Below are positions 47,072 to 58,899 of a stretch of DNA of 64,000 nt, one piece after another; positions within the stretch are counted from its first letter, which is position 1; each line of letters starts with the position of its first letter. The DNA is from Leptobrachium leishanense. Taxonomy: Eukaryota > Chordata > Amphibia > Anura > Megophryidae. The stretch covers positions 241,773,721-241,837,720 of the forward strand of contig CM019067.1 in NCBI GenBank assembly GCA_009667805.1. The letters are read 5' to 3'. The notes beneath the pieces are model-generated. The model was given only the letters and a program-made list of their open reading frames with translations, searched no databases and was not told the DNA's origin. A program made the translations under genes and the position numbers.

Positions 47072-48845
47072 ATATACTGTATATATTTTTGTAATTATAC
47101 TTTATAAGCACATGCAGCACTTTGCCTTCACACGATGTGGCTCAAAAGACATTCTGGGAGGCGGAGCAAGCATTGTGTCAATATGGCTACCTTCCTCTCT
47201 ACGGACGGTGATCAGTGCATGCGGACTGGTTTGGAATGAACATGAACCACTAGAATGATGCGTCTTCTGTTCAACACGTTATTTTACATGTATTGGGCGC
47301 TCTTCCATGTTAGTGTTAACCAGAGTCACCATTATCTGTGGAGTTGTTAAATTTACAACAAACTTGGAATAGGGCCTATGGTGTTAAAAATTTGCCTGGA
47401 AGAAAGTTATTGTTGGAACTGTAATGTCGACATAGACACTTTTTAAACAATGTAATACAATTTACGTTTTTCTTGAACTATCTGGGACTGGGAGTAAGGC
47501 TAAATATATACGATTCATACATGGACGGCCAAGTAACAAGCACTGGGTATTCTGGAAGCCCAAGGTCATATGCAAGAAGTGAATGTCACATGCAGGATAT
47601 GATTGAAGTCAGATAGCTTAACTCATCCTCTTTTGAAAGCACAAAGACCTTTGTGTTTTCTTCACTTTATTGGGAAAGTAACAGCAATTAAAAGATGTCT
47701 TTATATAGATAGAGGAGGCTTCTCAGGTGAACCTTGTTATGTGAGGACAGTAAAAACAGGATGCAATCACCCAAAACAGAACAGAATCTTCACTTACTTA
47801 CATGCCCTTGTGGAAGACTGACAGGAAGAGAAGCTTTCTAAAAGGAGGAAAATGGGGCTGGGGCAAACTAACTTTTGGGCTAGACAGGGGGAGTGAACTA
47901 ATCAATTTCAAGTAAAAACATAGGGGGAAAGCAAATAAGGAATCTGGTTCCATAACAGAGTAATTATTGAAGAAAAGGAGAGGAAACACATTTTGGCCAA
48001 ACTATTGATAGTCGCTACCCATGTACTTTAGGAGCTACACTATAGTTGATGAGGATGTACTGCAATTATATGTTTTTTTGTGAAGTCTGGTCATTACCCA
48101 CAGGATCACTTCAGATAATCAGACTGGAAATAATGTCTCTTTATGCAAAAGCCTTTTTTACATAATCGTTTTGCCTTCAGCAGGGAGCTCACTTTGCATA
48201 AAATAGGTGTGATCAGCAGGAGGTTATCTATGTGATGCATTACATTATCACCCATCCACCACTCTTTGCATCCCCTCCTGTCTCCTGATTCACTAAAGGA
48301 TTACAAGTAGAAGAGATTAGCCCTTTCATAGCCGTTTGATTGGGTTAGAATGCTGAACATTGCTTTCTTGTGGCAGACTGATCAAAGGCTTGGCAGGCTA
48401 ATGAACAGCATGTGTTGCATAAGCAGGGATTGATCTGTTCCCTTCCACAGACACAAGATCCCACCACTAACACAGTCTTAGCCATCAATGGCGACCTCCA
48501 CCACACCAAAGGAAAAAAAAAAAAAATCTGCTGCATTTAAAGATTGTGACAGCTTGTTCTTTCTCATTTGTCAAAGAGGGAAGTGCGGTCATTGTAATAT
48601 TTTAAAGAAAAATCAGGCCTTACACACTGAGAAGTATTATTGAGCTGTACAAGTAACTTTCACAAACACGGCTTAGAATTTAAAAAAAGAGACTAAGAAA
48701 AATGTAAACCCGGCCACTCCATTTTCTGCCTTTAACCCTTTCACTGCTGAGCCATTTCACCTCTGTGCGCTCAGTTCATTTTGTGCTCATCATGTTGAAA
48801 CGTGATTTGAAGTCATGTTTTATTATGATTTTATTATGAAAAATT
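47072..48845. other. STK17A intron sequence, nothing recognised
   Basis: AT-rich sequence. A partial relative of the 171-299 MITE (GTTAACCAGAGTCACCATTA-TCTGTGGAGTTGTTAAATTT) is at about 47316-47360. No exon or clear transposon border was seen in the remainder. Confidence 0.5.
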
Positions 48846-50555
48846 AAATACCAGTCTGGACCTGATCAAATACCAGCAATGCTGCTGAAAATCAGTGCGC
48901 CAGCAATTGCAAATCCAGTCGCAACCCTAATAAATGAGTCACTGGCAACTGGTTACATACCCAAGCTCTGGAAGACTGCAAGAGTGGTACCTATCCATAA
49001 AAGTGGGGACAGTACTTTGGTATCCAACTACCGTCCGATATCGTTGCTCCCTGTAATGTCAAAAGTCTTGGAAAAATGTGTCTACACACAATTACGTGAT
49101 TATTATCAATATTGGAACTACTTAACCCCGGATCAATCAGGCTTTCGACCAAATCACTCAACCACAACCGCCCTTTTAAAAGTCTGCAATGATATCCAAG
49201 CTGGGATGGAACAAGGAAACCTAACTGGAGCCATCTTCCTTGATTTTGCCAAGGCCTTTGACACGGTAGACCATGGCATCTTGTTAGAAAAACTTAGAAA
49301 CTCTGGCATTGGTGATCGCATGCTAACCTGGTTTCAATCATATGTATCCGACCCATCACAATATGTGTCAATTTCTGGCAGCTCCTCCCTCCCGCTCCCA
49401 GTCACTTGCGGTGTACCCCAAGGCTCAGTACTAGGCCCCCTGCTATTCACAATATTCATAAATGATCTGCCCAACGTCTGCAAAGCCTCAACTGTACATA
49501 TGTACGCAGACGACACTGATCTATACCAGCAAACCAAATCTCCCGCAGCTGGAGGCCGTGCTGCAAGAACAATTCACAGAGGTAGAAAAGTGGATCAAAA
49601 ACAACAAACTTTTTTTAAATACTGACAAAACTGTAACGATGCTCTTTGGAACAGCACCTAAACTACACAAATTGCAAAATCCCCATCTATGTGTTGGGAC
49701 AATATCAAATGGCACACTGACCACAGTCACTTCTCTCAAATATCTAGGTATGTGGTTGGACCCTAATCTATCCTTTGGCCCCCACAATCGAAAAACTCTC
49801 ATCTAAACTTTACCCCAAACTAGGTGCCCTGTACAGAAACAAATCCTGCCTGAGTCCCGCGGTAAGAAAGCAGATTGTACAGCAAATGCTTATGCCGGCT
49901 ATTGATTACGGAGATGTAGTGTATGCAGCCGCCCCGCAAACACACCTTCATAAACTTACTACACTGTATAACTCATTCTGCCGCTTTGCGCTACAATGTA
50001 ACTACATGACCCACCATTGTGACATGTTAAAACAGCTAAACTGGCCATCGCTAGAATCCAGACGCACCCTTCACCTTTCCAGCCTGGTGTTTAAGAGCAT
50101 CTCTGGGAAGCTGCCACCCTACCTGAATAGACTGCTTCCCCCAGCAGCTCCCTCATCCTATAACCTCCGATCCAGGACCAGCACCTTACTTGCAATACCA
50201 CAATACAAAAAGACAGTGGCTCGGTCCTCATTTTCCTACAGAGCACCACAATTATGGAATAACCTCCCAGACACCATCAAATCTTCCACCAGTCTTAAGT
50301 CACTCAAAATTTCCCTGTTAACATACCTCAATACAGAATGCACCTGTAAACATGTAACCTAGTGACTATATTTCCTACATATTTTATTTTCTGTTAATCT
50401 GTATATTTGTGTTAATATCTTACATTTACAGAAATACAAAGTAATACAATGTAACACTTCAATGTACTTGAACCCAGGACATACTTGAAAACGAGAGAAA
50501 TCTCAATGTATCCTTCCTGGTAAAATCCTTTATAAATAAAATAAATAAATAAATT
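48846..50555 (+). mobile_element. 5'-truncated LINE with reverse transcriptase (CR1/L2/Rex1-like)
   Basis: The sequence opens in frame at SGPDQIPAMLLKI and shows the non-LTR reverse transcriptase blocks in order: W..A.VVPIHKSGD, NYRPISLLPVMSKVLEKC, DQSGFRPNHSTTTALL, AIFLDFAKAFDTVDH, GVPQGSVLGPLLFTIFIND and YADDTDLY (48879-49530). Two frameshifts, near 49530-49620 and 49775-49805, break the frame. The third frame carries the C-terminal AIPQYKKTVARSSFSYRAPQ and SLKSLKISLLTYLN. The 3' UTR ends in the tail CATACTTGAAAACGAGAGAA... CTGGTAAAATCC and an (ATAAA)n repeat (50527-50555). No endonuclease is present because the 5' part is missing. Confidence 0.92.
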
Positions 50556-51072
50556 ATAAAGGCCCAGACAAATTAAATATATTATGAATCTCCTGGAAAA
50601 AAAATGATTTATATGTACACGTCATGCCCTGACTAGCAAAAAAAAAAAAAAAATGCAATAAAATTTGAATTTTCAATCACCTACAGCGTGTAAAATTATT
50701 TTTTCCACATTTTATCATCAGCCTTTGCGATTACATGGGTACACTTGTTAAGAAAATTTAGGAAATGGGAACGCGTTACTTTTTTCCCCCCCTGAGAAAT
50801 TACATGATTTTTAGGTAAAACCCCAAAAAATAAATAGTGCAGCATCATTGTTCACATTATAATTGAAATGGGAACAATATTGCTGCATTAATGAAATACA
50901 TGAAAGTGTTTATTTTCATTTTTTTTTTTTTTACTTTTAACATGGTGTTGTTTGGCATCATTGGGAAGGAAATGCTCCGGCCTTTCCATATGATACCAAA
51001 CATGAACTCTAGCTGACACAGATCGGGAGATAAGGGAGTCCAAAAGGATCCCACCATCGGGTTTCCACAGAA

Positions 51073-51637
51073 TTAACCCCTAGCTGCCAAGGAGCTTCCC
51101 TAACACTGACGTCAAACCGTGCGCAATGACGTCACTGGGCGGAGAGAGGGCCCGGAGGTTTGGCTGACATCTTGAATGTCAGCCACCTCTGGGAGAGGTC
51201 CGCGATCCAGCGTCGGATTGCGGACCGGCACCTCAGGGGTGAAAGACAGGCATCGCTTGAAAGGGCAGACTCTGCCTTACTCATCTGTACCCCAGAGGAG
51301 ACCCCGGAGGAGAGAGGTGAGCCCGCATAGCTGAAGACGCGTGGGGAACGTCCTCTGCGAGTACCGACTGGGTGGAGTAGAGGTAATGTCACTGCTCTGC
51401 ATGGAGAGAGCCTGTGGAGTCATGGGTTCGATCCCAGCGAGCACCTCTCCAGTAAGTGTCCTTGGCAAGACACCTAACGGTACATACTCGCCACCCAGGA
51501 CATACTTGAAAACAAGAGAAATCTTAATGTATCCTTCCTAGTAAAATACGTTCTCAAAAAAAAAAAAAAAAAAAAAAAAAGACTAGCGGGAGACTCTCAT
51601 GACGTTCCCCACACGTATTCCGCAGTGAAAGGGGTTA
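51073..51637. mobile_element. Palindromic TTAACCCC element interrupted by a SINE
   Basis: The left end TTAACCCCTAGCTGCCAAGG is balanced by AGTGAAAGGGGTTAA at the right. Around the SINE, GCGTGGGGAACGTCCTCTG on the left is mirrored by GACGTTCCCCACACG on the right. A foldback element therefore received a SINE near its loop. CpG-rich left half (GACGTCA twice). Confidence 0.65.
51356..51580 (+). mobile_element. tRNA-type SINE, copy 4
   Basis: ACCGACTGGGTGGAGTAGAG, then ATGGGTTCGATCCCAGC (B box), AGTAAGTGTCCTTGGCAAGA-CACC, and the tail GGACATACTTGAAAACAAGA-GAAATCTTAATGTATCCTTC. A 25-base A-run follows. It is the best-preserved SINE in the window. Confidence 0.9.
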
Positions 51638-52263
51638 AAGGGCTACCACAAAAAAAAAAAAAAAAAAAAAAGAAATGTTTTTTTATTTTATGTTGCTGAT
51701 ATCTTACATTGCTTTGTTTTTCTCAGGTTTGTTTAGTTAACCTATTTTACGCTATATGTGTCACGAAGTGCATCCATTTTGTAATCTATTGTGTTGTTAA
51801 CTGTCCCACCCAAGTATATTTATATCACTTGATCCTCACTGTGTGGCTTTGGCCATATGAGGGAGTCTATGGGCCCATCACGGACTCAAAATCATTGTAT
51901 GGGATGTATTCAAAGAACATAACCAGGGGGTAGATTAGAAGTCTGTTAAACTCCCCAATTTATCTTGAGTAGCCTTGCCAGCACAATACACCCCCTGCTG
52001 CCTTATCTAAACCGTCCCTCTTCATCAACTGTTAAATACTATACATGATAAACCACAATGTATTACGTTTGCAGTTATTGGTATAGGTTGCATCATGGGA
52101 AATATCCACAAAAAAAATGGAAACAGGAACCTAACTATTTTTCCCTTTCTATATCAAATTACTTCAAAAAGTACAAAAAAAAGTGGGATATGTTTTATAA
52201 AGTGGTTTTTGTTTGTAATGCTCAAGTAATCTAGTTACAGTTTAGAGGTAGTGTCCCTTTAAA
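51634..52263. mobile_element. MITE of the AAAGGGACACTACCAC family, copy 3 (inverted)
   Basis: Right end GAGGTAGTGTCCCTTT and left end AAAGGGCTACCAC followed by a 24-base A-run. The interior ATCACTTGATCCTCACTGTGTGGC is the inverse of the CCACAA.GTGAGGAC.AAGTG block of copies 1 and 2. It abuts the TTAACCCC element. Confidence 0.6.
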
Positions 52264-55200
52264 TAATTGGGCAGCTTTTTATAATTTGGGTGAAAAACAC
52301 TCACCTTTCCTCCCTCCTCTACCGCTTCAGCTCAGGGCTTCTGTAATGCAAAAGTCCCTGTAGCTAGCGAACGCAATTTGTGTACCTACTCGCTGCGTAA
52401 ATTGTGCATCAGTCAAACTGCATACCATTTAGCGCAACCGGTGCTGTGTGCGCGCGCATGCACCGAGTAAATCCATTGGCTCCCTTCTCCCAGAACCCTC
52501 ACTGCTGCAAGGTTTTGGAGACAGGATGAGGTCAGCACAGAGTGCGCCATCATCATTGATCCCTGGCAGGCTGGATGTTCAAATCTTTTCTGCTTGTGTG
52601 GGTGGAGGTCTCTCAAATTCACAAGAATCAGGTAAACAGGGCTGGGATGCGGTGGGGGTGACACCATAGTCCGATTACGTTAAATAGCTAAAGTGGTCCT
52701 TTAAACTCTAGTACGTAAAATCTATTGAGACATAAAATAATTTGCCTGGATCCTGAAAACATACCGTTGGTTCCAACAGTTTCTTACAGTCTCCTAACTA
52801 TGTCCTCATCTAGCCTTGAATTTTTAGGGAGAAAACCCAAGACAGTCAAACACAGTCAGCCACGTGATATCACTAACATAAATGTAACCCCTCCAAAACC
52901 TTACAGAAATAATAAGCCTGTAACATGTAACAAATATATATCAAATTTGGGAGCCAGTCACAAGTTTAGAAAAGCCAATGTCTTCTATATAGAACTGAAT
53001 AGAATAAAATAGACATCAAGGAGCCAGTGCCTTCCAGGTTCCTTGATTTCTTCAAGGCTTGAGCTGCACCATAGTGGTTAATGACCGAGAGGTGAATTGG
53101 CAGAGCACTGGAGATTTTAATACAAAATAACTGATTTTAGACAATTTCCTTCTCTGGTATTCCTTCTGTGTGACCAATATTGTGTAAAATCTGCAATTCT
53201 CTACAAGAAACATGTGATGATGTTGACACATCAAATCGATGCTGTACATTGAGCAAAATGAGGGGTGTCAGGTCTCACAACTATAGATGCCAAGTAAATT
53301 TTAATGTGAAGCCTGTTCTGCTCGGAGCACTTTGGGCACTCCAACAGATGACAGGAGTCTATCGGGTTTCTGGAAAAAAATAGGTCACTGAATTAAAGTG
53401 GGGAAAAAAAAAATTATTGCGGTCAACTGGTAGAACATCATGTGCATGATAAAGAAGTAACCAGTGCAGATAGAAATACGGGAGGGAGGGCCTCCACCGG
53501 TTTGCCAAAACAGTTAGTGTATACATTATTCAAAATGACGGCACCAAAGAACTCTCCGCTTAGAATTTCAGCCTCTAATAGTAAAGATGCAAAAACAGTA
53601 AACAAGTCCTCCAGTTGTGTATGCTGAGGAGATTATAATTTAGAGGGATTAGAAACTCAAGCTTTAAGCGGGCATCAACTGTACAAAAAAACACAACTTT
53701 AATATCCATGCACCAAGACTGGTTCCCAACCCAGGTCCTTAAGGACTGCTAACAGGTGAGATTTTACGGATCCCTTGTGGAAATGCAGTCACCGAGCAGC
53801 AAATCATATTTGAGGTACTCGAGGAACCACTGCACTAGAAGATCCTTAGGACATTTTGGAGAACAAACAAGACCCTTTGTACAGACAGGGCAGTTGGGCA
53901 CACAGCCATCCGTTGTCCCTAAAAGGTACACTTCAATAGAAGGAGCCAAGCACATCCTAGGGTACCAAATGACTGCACCCAAGGATTGTTCCTTTCCTCC
54001 ATATTTGACATTACCGCCATCACGCCTAGAATTACAAAAAAGTATCAAGTTGTAGCAAAAAAGACCCATCTCTGCAGTCGCTAGCAATTTCAACGAAAAA
54101 AAGTATGGTCTATAAGGGGGCACCATTGCGTCCTCAAGCATTTTCCCCGCATACACCTTTTCTGAATAAAGAAATAATCAATGTTTTCTGTAGCCGAAGT
54201 ACTTTTACCACAATCGTAGCACATTTCTTGCTTCCTGTTCCCATACAGCAATCTATCCGATTATGAAACTTAATATTAAATAGGCCTCACAAATATTTTG
54301 CCCCCTAAGCCAACCACACATTAAGTCTCCATCATTCTATAGTAAGAAGGGAAAAAAAAAAAAAAAAACATTCAATATGTAAACAAAAAAATATGAACCA
54401 AGCAATGATTGTAAATAAATAAAAACAAACATTTCCATGTTGAAGCAAATCAGACTTGCGTAACCCACAGAGTCTTTGCCCCACTCTTTGTACATAGATT
54501 TATTTGGAACAAGCCATGCGGGGTCTGGTAACTTCCCATATCTCATTTGCTGCTAATTCCACATCTGGAGCGTCTAACAAATTTCCCCTAGTAAGCAGAG
54601 TGGTCTGTTGTGTGGAGTTTGGTGATCTGGGACCCGTGCCCAACAGAAAAGCTAAAACACAAAGTCCACTGACATGAAAGCTGCTGTCTACCACCCAGCT
54701 CAGCACAGGCCTTTCTGCAGATAACATAGAAAATGCTGTTCAAACACGAGACTCCAGAGAACCGGACGGATTGATTTTGCTTGTACAAAGTAACGTGTGT
54801 CAAGCCGCGTGAATATAAAAACATTTAAAACAAAAAAAAAAACAAAAAAAAAAATGCAGATTTTTTTTTATAAACGTTCAAATTGGAGGACCAAATAAAT
54901 TGATATACAGCAATACTGAAATCAGAGCCACAAGGGAGCCTGTCAAAAAAAAAAAAAAAACAAGACGTGAAGCAATCACCATGGAGACAACTGAAATATC
55001 CCAGTTGAATCACAATTATTCAGTCGGAGGCCTTTTACAGATCTCTCCATATGAATGTTTCATTACATGCGGTGCCTTACAGTTTTCCCACAGAAAATGC
55101 TTTCGGCAGATAATCCAAGATGTATAAAATACACATTAAACCAAAAATATTTGTAGAAGTAATAACATACAAAATTAAAATGAAATGTGTTGCTTCTCTA

Positions 55201-56570
55201 GCCGAATGTACTCCATGGGTTAGCAACCTATCTTAGACCTCTAGATGTTTTGGAACTACTACTCCCATAATGCTCGATCATTCTTTAGATTGGCCACCAG
55301 ATGTTTTGAAACTATATTTCCATGAGGCTGAGCCAAGGTTTCTGACCTCTGAAGTGCTTGATCCAGAAACTGCCGTTAAAAAGGTACTCCACACACCCTG
55401 GCCACTTAAAAAGCTCAAGTGGTCAGGATGATTCAAGGGCTCATCTGGAGAAATCACTGGGTAAAGTGGAGGAATTTCCTCCACCGCAACCGGGATTTTG
55501 AGTTTCCTGACTGCCGGTCCCAAGATCAAAATCACTAATGATGTTAGCACGCCGAGACCGCCAGCAATAGCGTGCGTTATCAGAGAGGCAGCCAATGGAT
55601 CGAATTTGTGCATGGACCTACAGCTCCATCCATCATTATGGAACTTGCGGACGTAAAGTGCGCAAGTCGGTAGCAGCATGCAATTTACAGCTCCAACGCT
55701 ACATAAGTTGCGTAGTAAAGCTTCAGGGAATTCTGGGTATTGAAGTCCCTGAGCTGAAGAGGAGCTGCGTAATATAGGACAAAGGCCGTCAGCCACTGAG
55801 TTACTTAAGGATAAAAAAGGGGACTATTCCTAATAGAGTATCCGTTTTAAAAGCATCTTAAACCAAACAAAGGAATAAATAATGCTGATTCGCCAAGACA
55901 GAGCAAAAGTGTGTGCGTCGCTATTTTAATATGCATCATGGACGAGACGCTATGAAATCAGCATTGGCCAAAAGGTCAACGCAGGACACACATTGATCAA
56001 TTTGTAAAAAGGATTGTTGTGCTCATGTGTTGCTATGCCAGAGTGACTACTTTAAAAAAGTGGGAGGAGAAGCCCAATACTTCCACACGCTCAACTACTA
56101 TTTAATCCTTATATTGTAACAGTTAATTTGAAAAGAATTGTGACATTAAAAGCGACAGACGCATTTTAATGTTTGTACAGTCAAGGTTATAGAGAGGACT
56201 GGTCAATGACAAAGAAAACTAGTTACCTAGTTTTACCACCATTAGTAAGTGAATAGGGTGTTTTAAACAAACTGCAAATTAAAAAGTACAGCCAGAGATC
56301 CAGCGGGAACAATAAACAAAGATATGCTAATGTCCCCATTTCCATTGTCTTCCGCATACCTTTCACAAGGGATTTGTGTTACTTCCTGTTAAGACCCAAA
56401 AATGGGTTAATTATCTTTAGAAGGAGCCACCATAAAATAGATAAAGTCTAGTGTAACCATGTCACATTACACATGAAGAACCTCCACAGTATTCAACATG
56501 GCAGAAACCATCATGAAACAGATAAGGGAACAGTTAGTGTCACAAACGGAGACACACAAGAAATGGTGTA
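52264..56570. other. STK17A 21.4-kb intron, 5' part
   Basis: No exon was found. It contains a decayed copy (about 53717-53833) of the CAGTGGTTCC hAT MITE and a palindromic CCAGATGTTTT MITE (about 55210-55345). At about 55376-55510 is a repeat related to 34094 (GGTACTCCACACACCCTGGC-CACTT). A 172-codon open frame at 55796-55278 (-) runs across these repeats and has no recognisable domain. Confidence 0.5.
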
Positions 56571-56571
56571 A

Positions 56572-56574
<3 letters not shown>

Positions 56575-56632
<58 letters not shown>
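56575..56632. repeat. (AT)n microsatellite, ~29 units
   Basis: Uninterrupted alternating A and T, able to extrude a cruciform. It lies in the STK17A intron. Confidence 0.95.
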
Positions 56633-56636
<4 letters not shown>

Positions 56637-57119
56637 GAACTGTAAACCACTCCTTTATGACAGAAAGGTCTTCAAACCTGAGATACTGTACTAGGTGTAA
56701 TGAAGGACCTTCAAAACTCAACTGAAGGATCTCCTCAGGCATTCATGAAGAACTTGAATTTAGCGCTTTGACCACAGTTCTTTCATATTTGTATCAAAGA
56801 AATATGTTGAAAATACATTTTGTATAGAAACAAGTGGCTCATGTAAATGAGCAAGACCAATCCAACACATGGTAGGCGTGAGGTGGACATTCATTCACCA
56901 ATAACGTAGAACAAATTGGTTTATTCCATTAAAATTCTCTTATCTTGATACAACTCAATGTATTCAAGACATCCCTCAGATTAGCATACCACATCACTGA
57001 TGCAACTCAGCCCCTGCTCACCTATGATTGAAGCCGCTTCCATGGCCCCACCATTCCTGAACCACTGGCACTAATGACCCCGACATCCAGTAAACCTCTC
57101 CTGGTCTTCCCCAACTCCT

Positions 57120-57255
57120 CTAAACTGTAAGCTCCTATGAGCAGGGCCCTCTACACCTCGTTTCCATCATATGTCCTTTATCTGTATCTCGTTCCCTTTG
57201 GTTATTTTAAAGCACTGCGGAAACTGCTGGCGCTATATAAATGATAATAGTGTGT
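57120..57255 (+). repeat. Ancient interspersed repeat 3' end
   Basis: AACTGTAAGCTCCTATGAGC-AGGGCCCTC then AAGCACTGCGGAAACTGCTG-GCGCTATATAAATGATAATA. Same family as 16870-16955 and 9005-9110. It lies about 80 bp from the donor of STK17A coding exon 1. Confidence 0.6.
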
Positions 57256-57332
57256 GTACACTAGAATTATTATTAATTACAGCAATATCAGTAATAATAA
57301 TCAGTATCTAATCTACCTAAAAATGGACTTAC

Positions 57333-57520
57333 CTTCCTAGCTCATTTCCCGGCAACATGGTGTATCTACTAGAGAACGGCTGAGTTTGGATAGGGATTGT
57401 TGGTTCCCCCATCAGTCCTGGTCTTTCTTTATTACGCTTGTCATCTTGTTGCTGCCGTCTAGCAGCTCGTGGTGTCCTGCAACATTTCTCTGGTATTCCA
57501 TAGCTTTCTTCAGGAACCAT
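57333..57520 (-). CDS. STK17A: STK17A coding exon 1 (start codon, N-terminal region)
   Basis: This is the first coding exon of STK17A/DRAK1, a DAP-kinase-family serine/threonine kinase linked to apoptosis and found mainly in the nucleus. The ATG is at 57520-57518 and the exon encodes residues 1-62 plus two bases of Arg63. The start was chosen because MVPEES resembles the human start MIPLEK, and because an acceptor (TTGTTCCTTAG) lies just 19 nt upstream, ending at 57540, which implies a spliced non-coding exon further 5'. The basic, Gln-rich segment (residues 18-35) is poorly conserved. The end, QPFSSRYTMLPGNELGR, matches human EPFQDGYSLCPGRELGR, the entry to the glycine-rich ATP loop. The donor is AAG|GTAAGT at 57332. 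The following intron is about 21.4 kb. Confidence 0.88.
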
Positions 57521-58672
57521 CTTGACCACTGCCACCAACCTAAGGAACAAAAAAGAACATTGATTTTGGGCTGACCACCATAATTGCCATTCGGAAAGAA
57601 TAACACCTAGGAAACAGATCACCAGGCCATCTCTGCAGCTTGGATGCATCACACCAATAAAGCTAAAAACATACACAAGTTAGTTAATGTCCTGGTTAAC
57701 AGACTCCAGAAGAAGCCGACCAGAAATAGTTTGAGTAGTGGACTTCAGATAATGGGTAACGACATTACAGTTATAGGAGACGTATGGGTTTTAATTCAGG
57801 ACTATATTACATTCTTAGTAAAAGAACCCAATGCAGACAAATGTTGCCCAAGGTTACACATGGTGTGCCAAATCCATGCAAAGAGAGGTCCATCTACCTC
57901 TTACGTAAACGGCTTTTCTCTAGACGCAGCAAAACCTTTAAGGGCAAGGCAGGGCCGACATTTAAAAGGAAATAGGAGTACTCAAAAAAAACAACACCAG
58001 CATAAATTACTGTAGCTACAGCATATCCCGGGGCTTGTACCGGAGACAAGTACAGAGCCTGTCATCATCAAGAACCGGATTGGTGACTAACAGACATATT
58101 GCTGCAAAATTGGTTACATCTATCGAAGAAGAACAGAACTAACCAATGCCGCAAGACGTTACACTTCAATTACTACTAGTGGGAAATGCATCTTCAAAGA
58201 CCAGAAATCGAACAAATAAAAAAATTAAAGGAAATTTACATCTCAACAAAGGATATCAAATCAAGCTTTATTGGCAGGACCAAATACATTTTAGTCCAAC
58301 GCTAGAGCAAATCTTAAAAGATTTGATGTTCGGCACCCCAATGACATGGGATCAGAGCAGCCAATAGCATCGTGACATTGAACATACAAAAAAAAGGAAA
58401 ACCTCCCATACGCATTATACAATATATCCTAATAAAAAAATTAAATAAAAAATAATTAGATCCAGGAAAAAAAAAAAAAAAAAAAGAAGGAAAATATCCT
58501 AATTGAAAAAAAGAAAAGAACATAGGTTTACATGGAGCTAAATAAGAGATATAGTGTCTGAGGAGGGAGGACCATTTCTTTGATACCCCTCTTTAATCAG
58601 AAGGGTTTATATATTAACCTAATCCAGCATTGATTTAATCCCAGAGGCCAGGGGAGCCAAATACCTGGAGGG

Positions 58673-58742
58673 CAGAGGGACAGAGCAATGGAGGGACAGA
58701 GCAATGGAGGGACAGAGCAATGGAGGGACAGAGCAATGGAGG
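58673..58742. repeat. 16-bp minisatellite (~4.4 copies)
   Basis: Unit GAGGGACAGAGCAATG repeats in tandem with almost no variation, in the first (5' UTR) intron of STK17A about 280 bp from the predicted donor. Confidence 0.92.
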
Positions 58743-58899
58743 GGTCAATGTGGACACAGGGGAACAAAGTACAAACACAATTCATATTCAATATGAAAAC
58801 AGTCAAAACGGATGTTAATACGCATTAAAAAGGTGCCCCATTGCTAATTACAAACGGCACATGAAACTGTAGGAGGGCTAAATAGGATGCTGTGCCACA

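Noticed and set aside
55278..55796. 172-codon open frame on the - strand with a hydrophobic stretch
   Set aside because: It runs through dispersed repeats (termini shared with 34094 and 16090, and a CCAGATGTTTT MITE nearby), with no domain and no splice fit to STK17A.
57329..57676. Longer N-terminus for STK17A starting MYVFSFIGVMHPSC
   Set aside because: A good acceptor (TTGTTCCTTAG) separates this stretch from the exon, and homology begins only at MVPEES.
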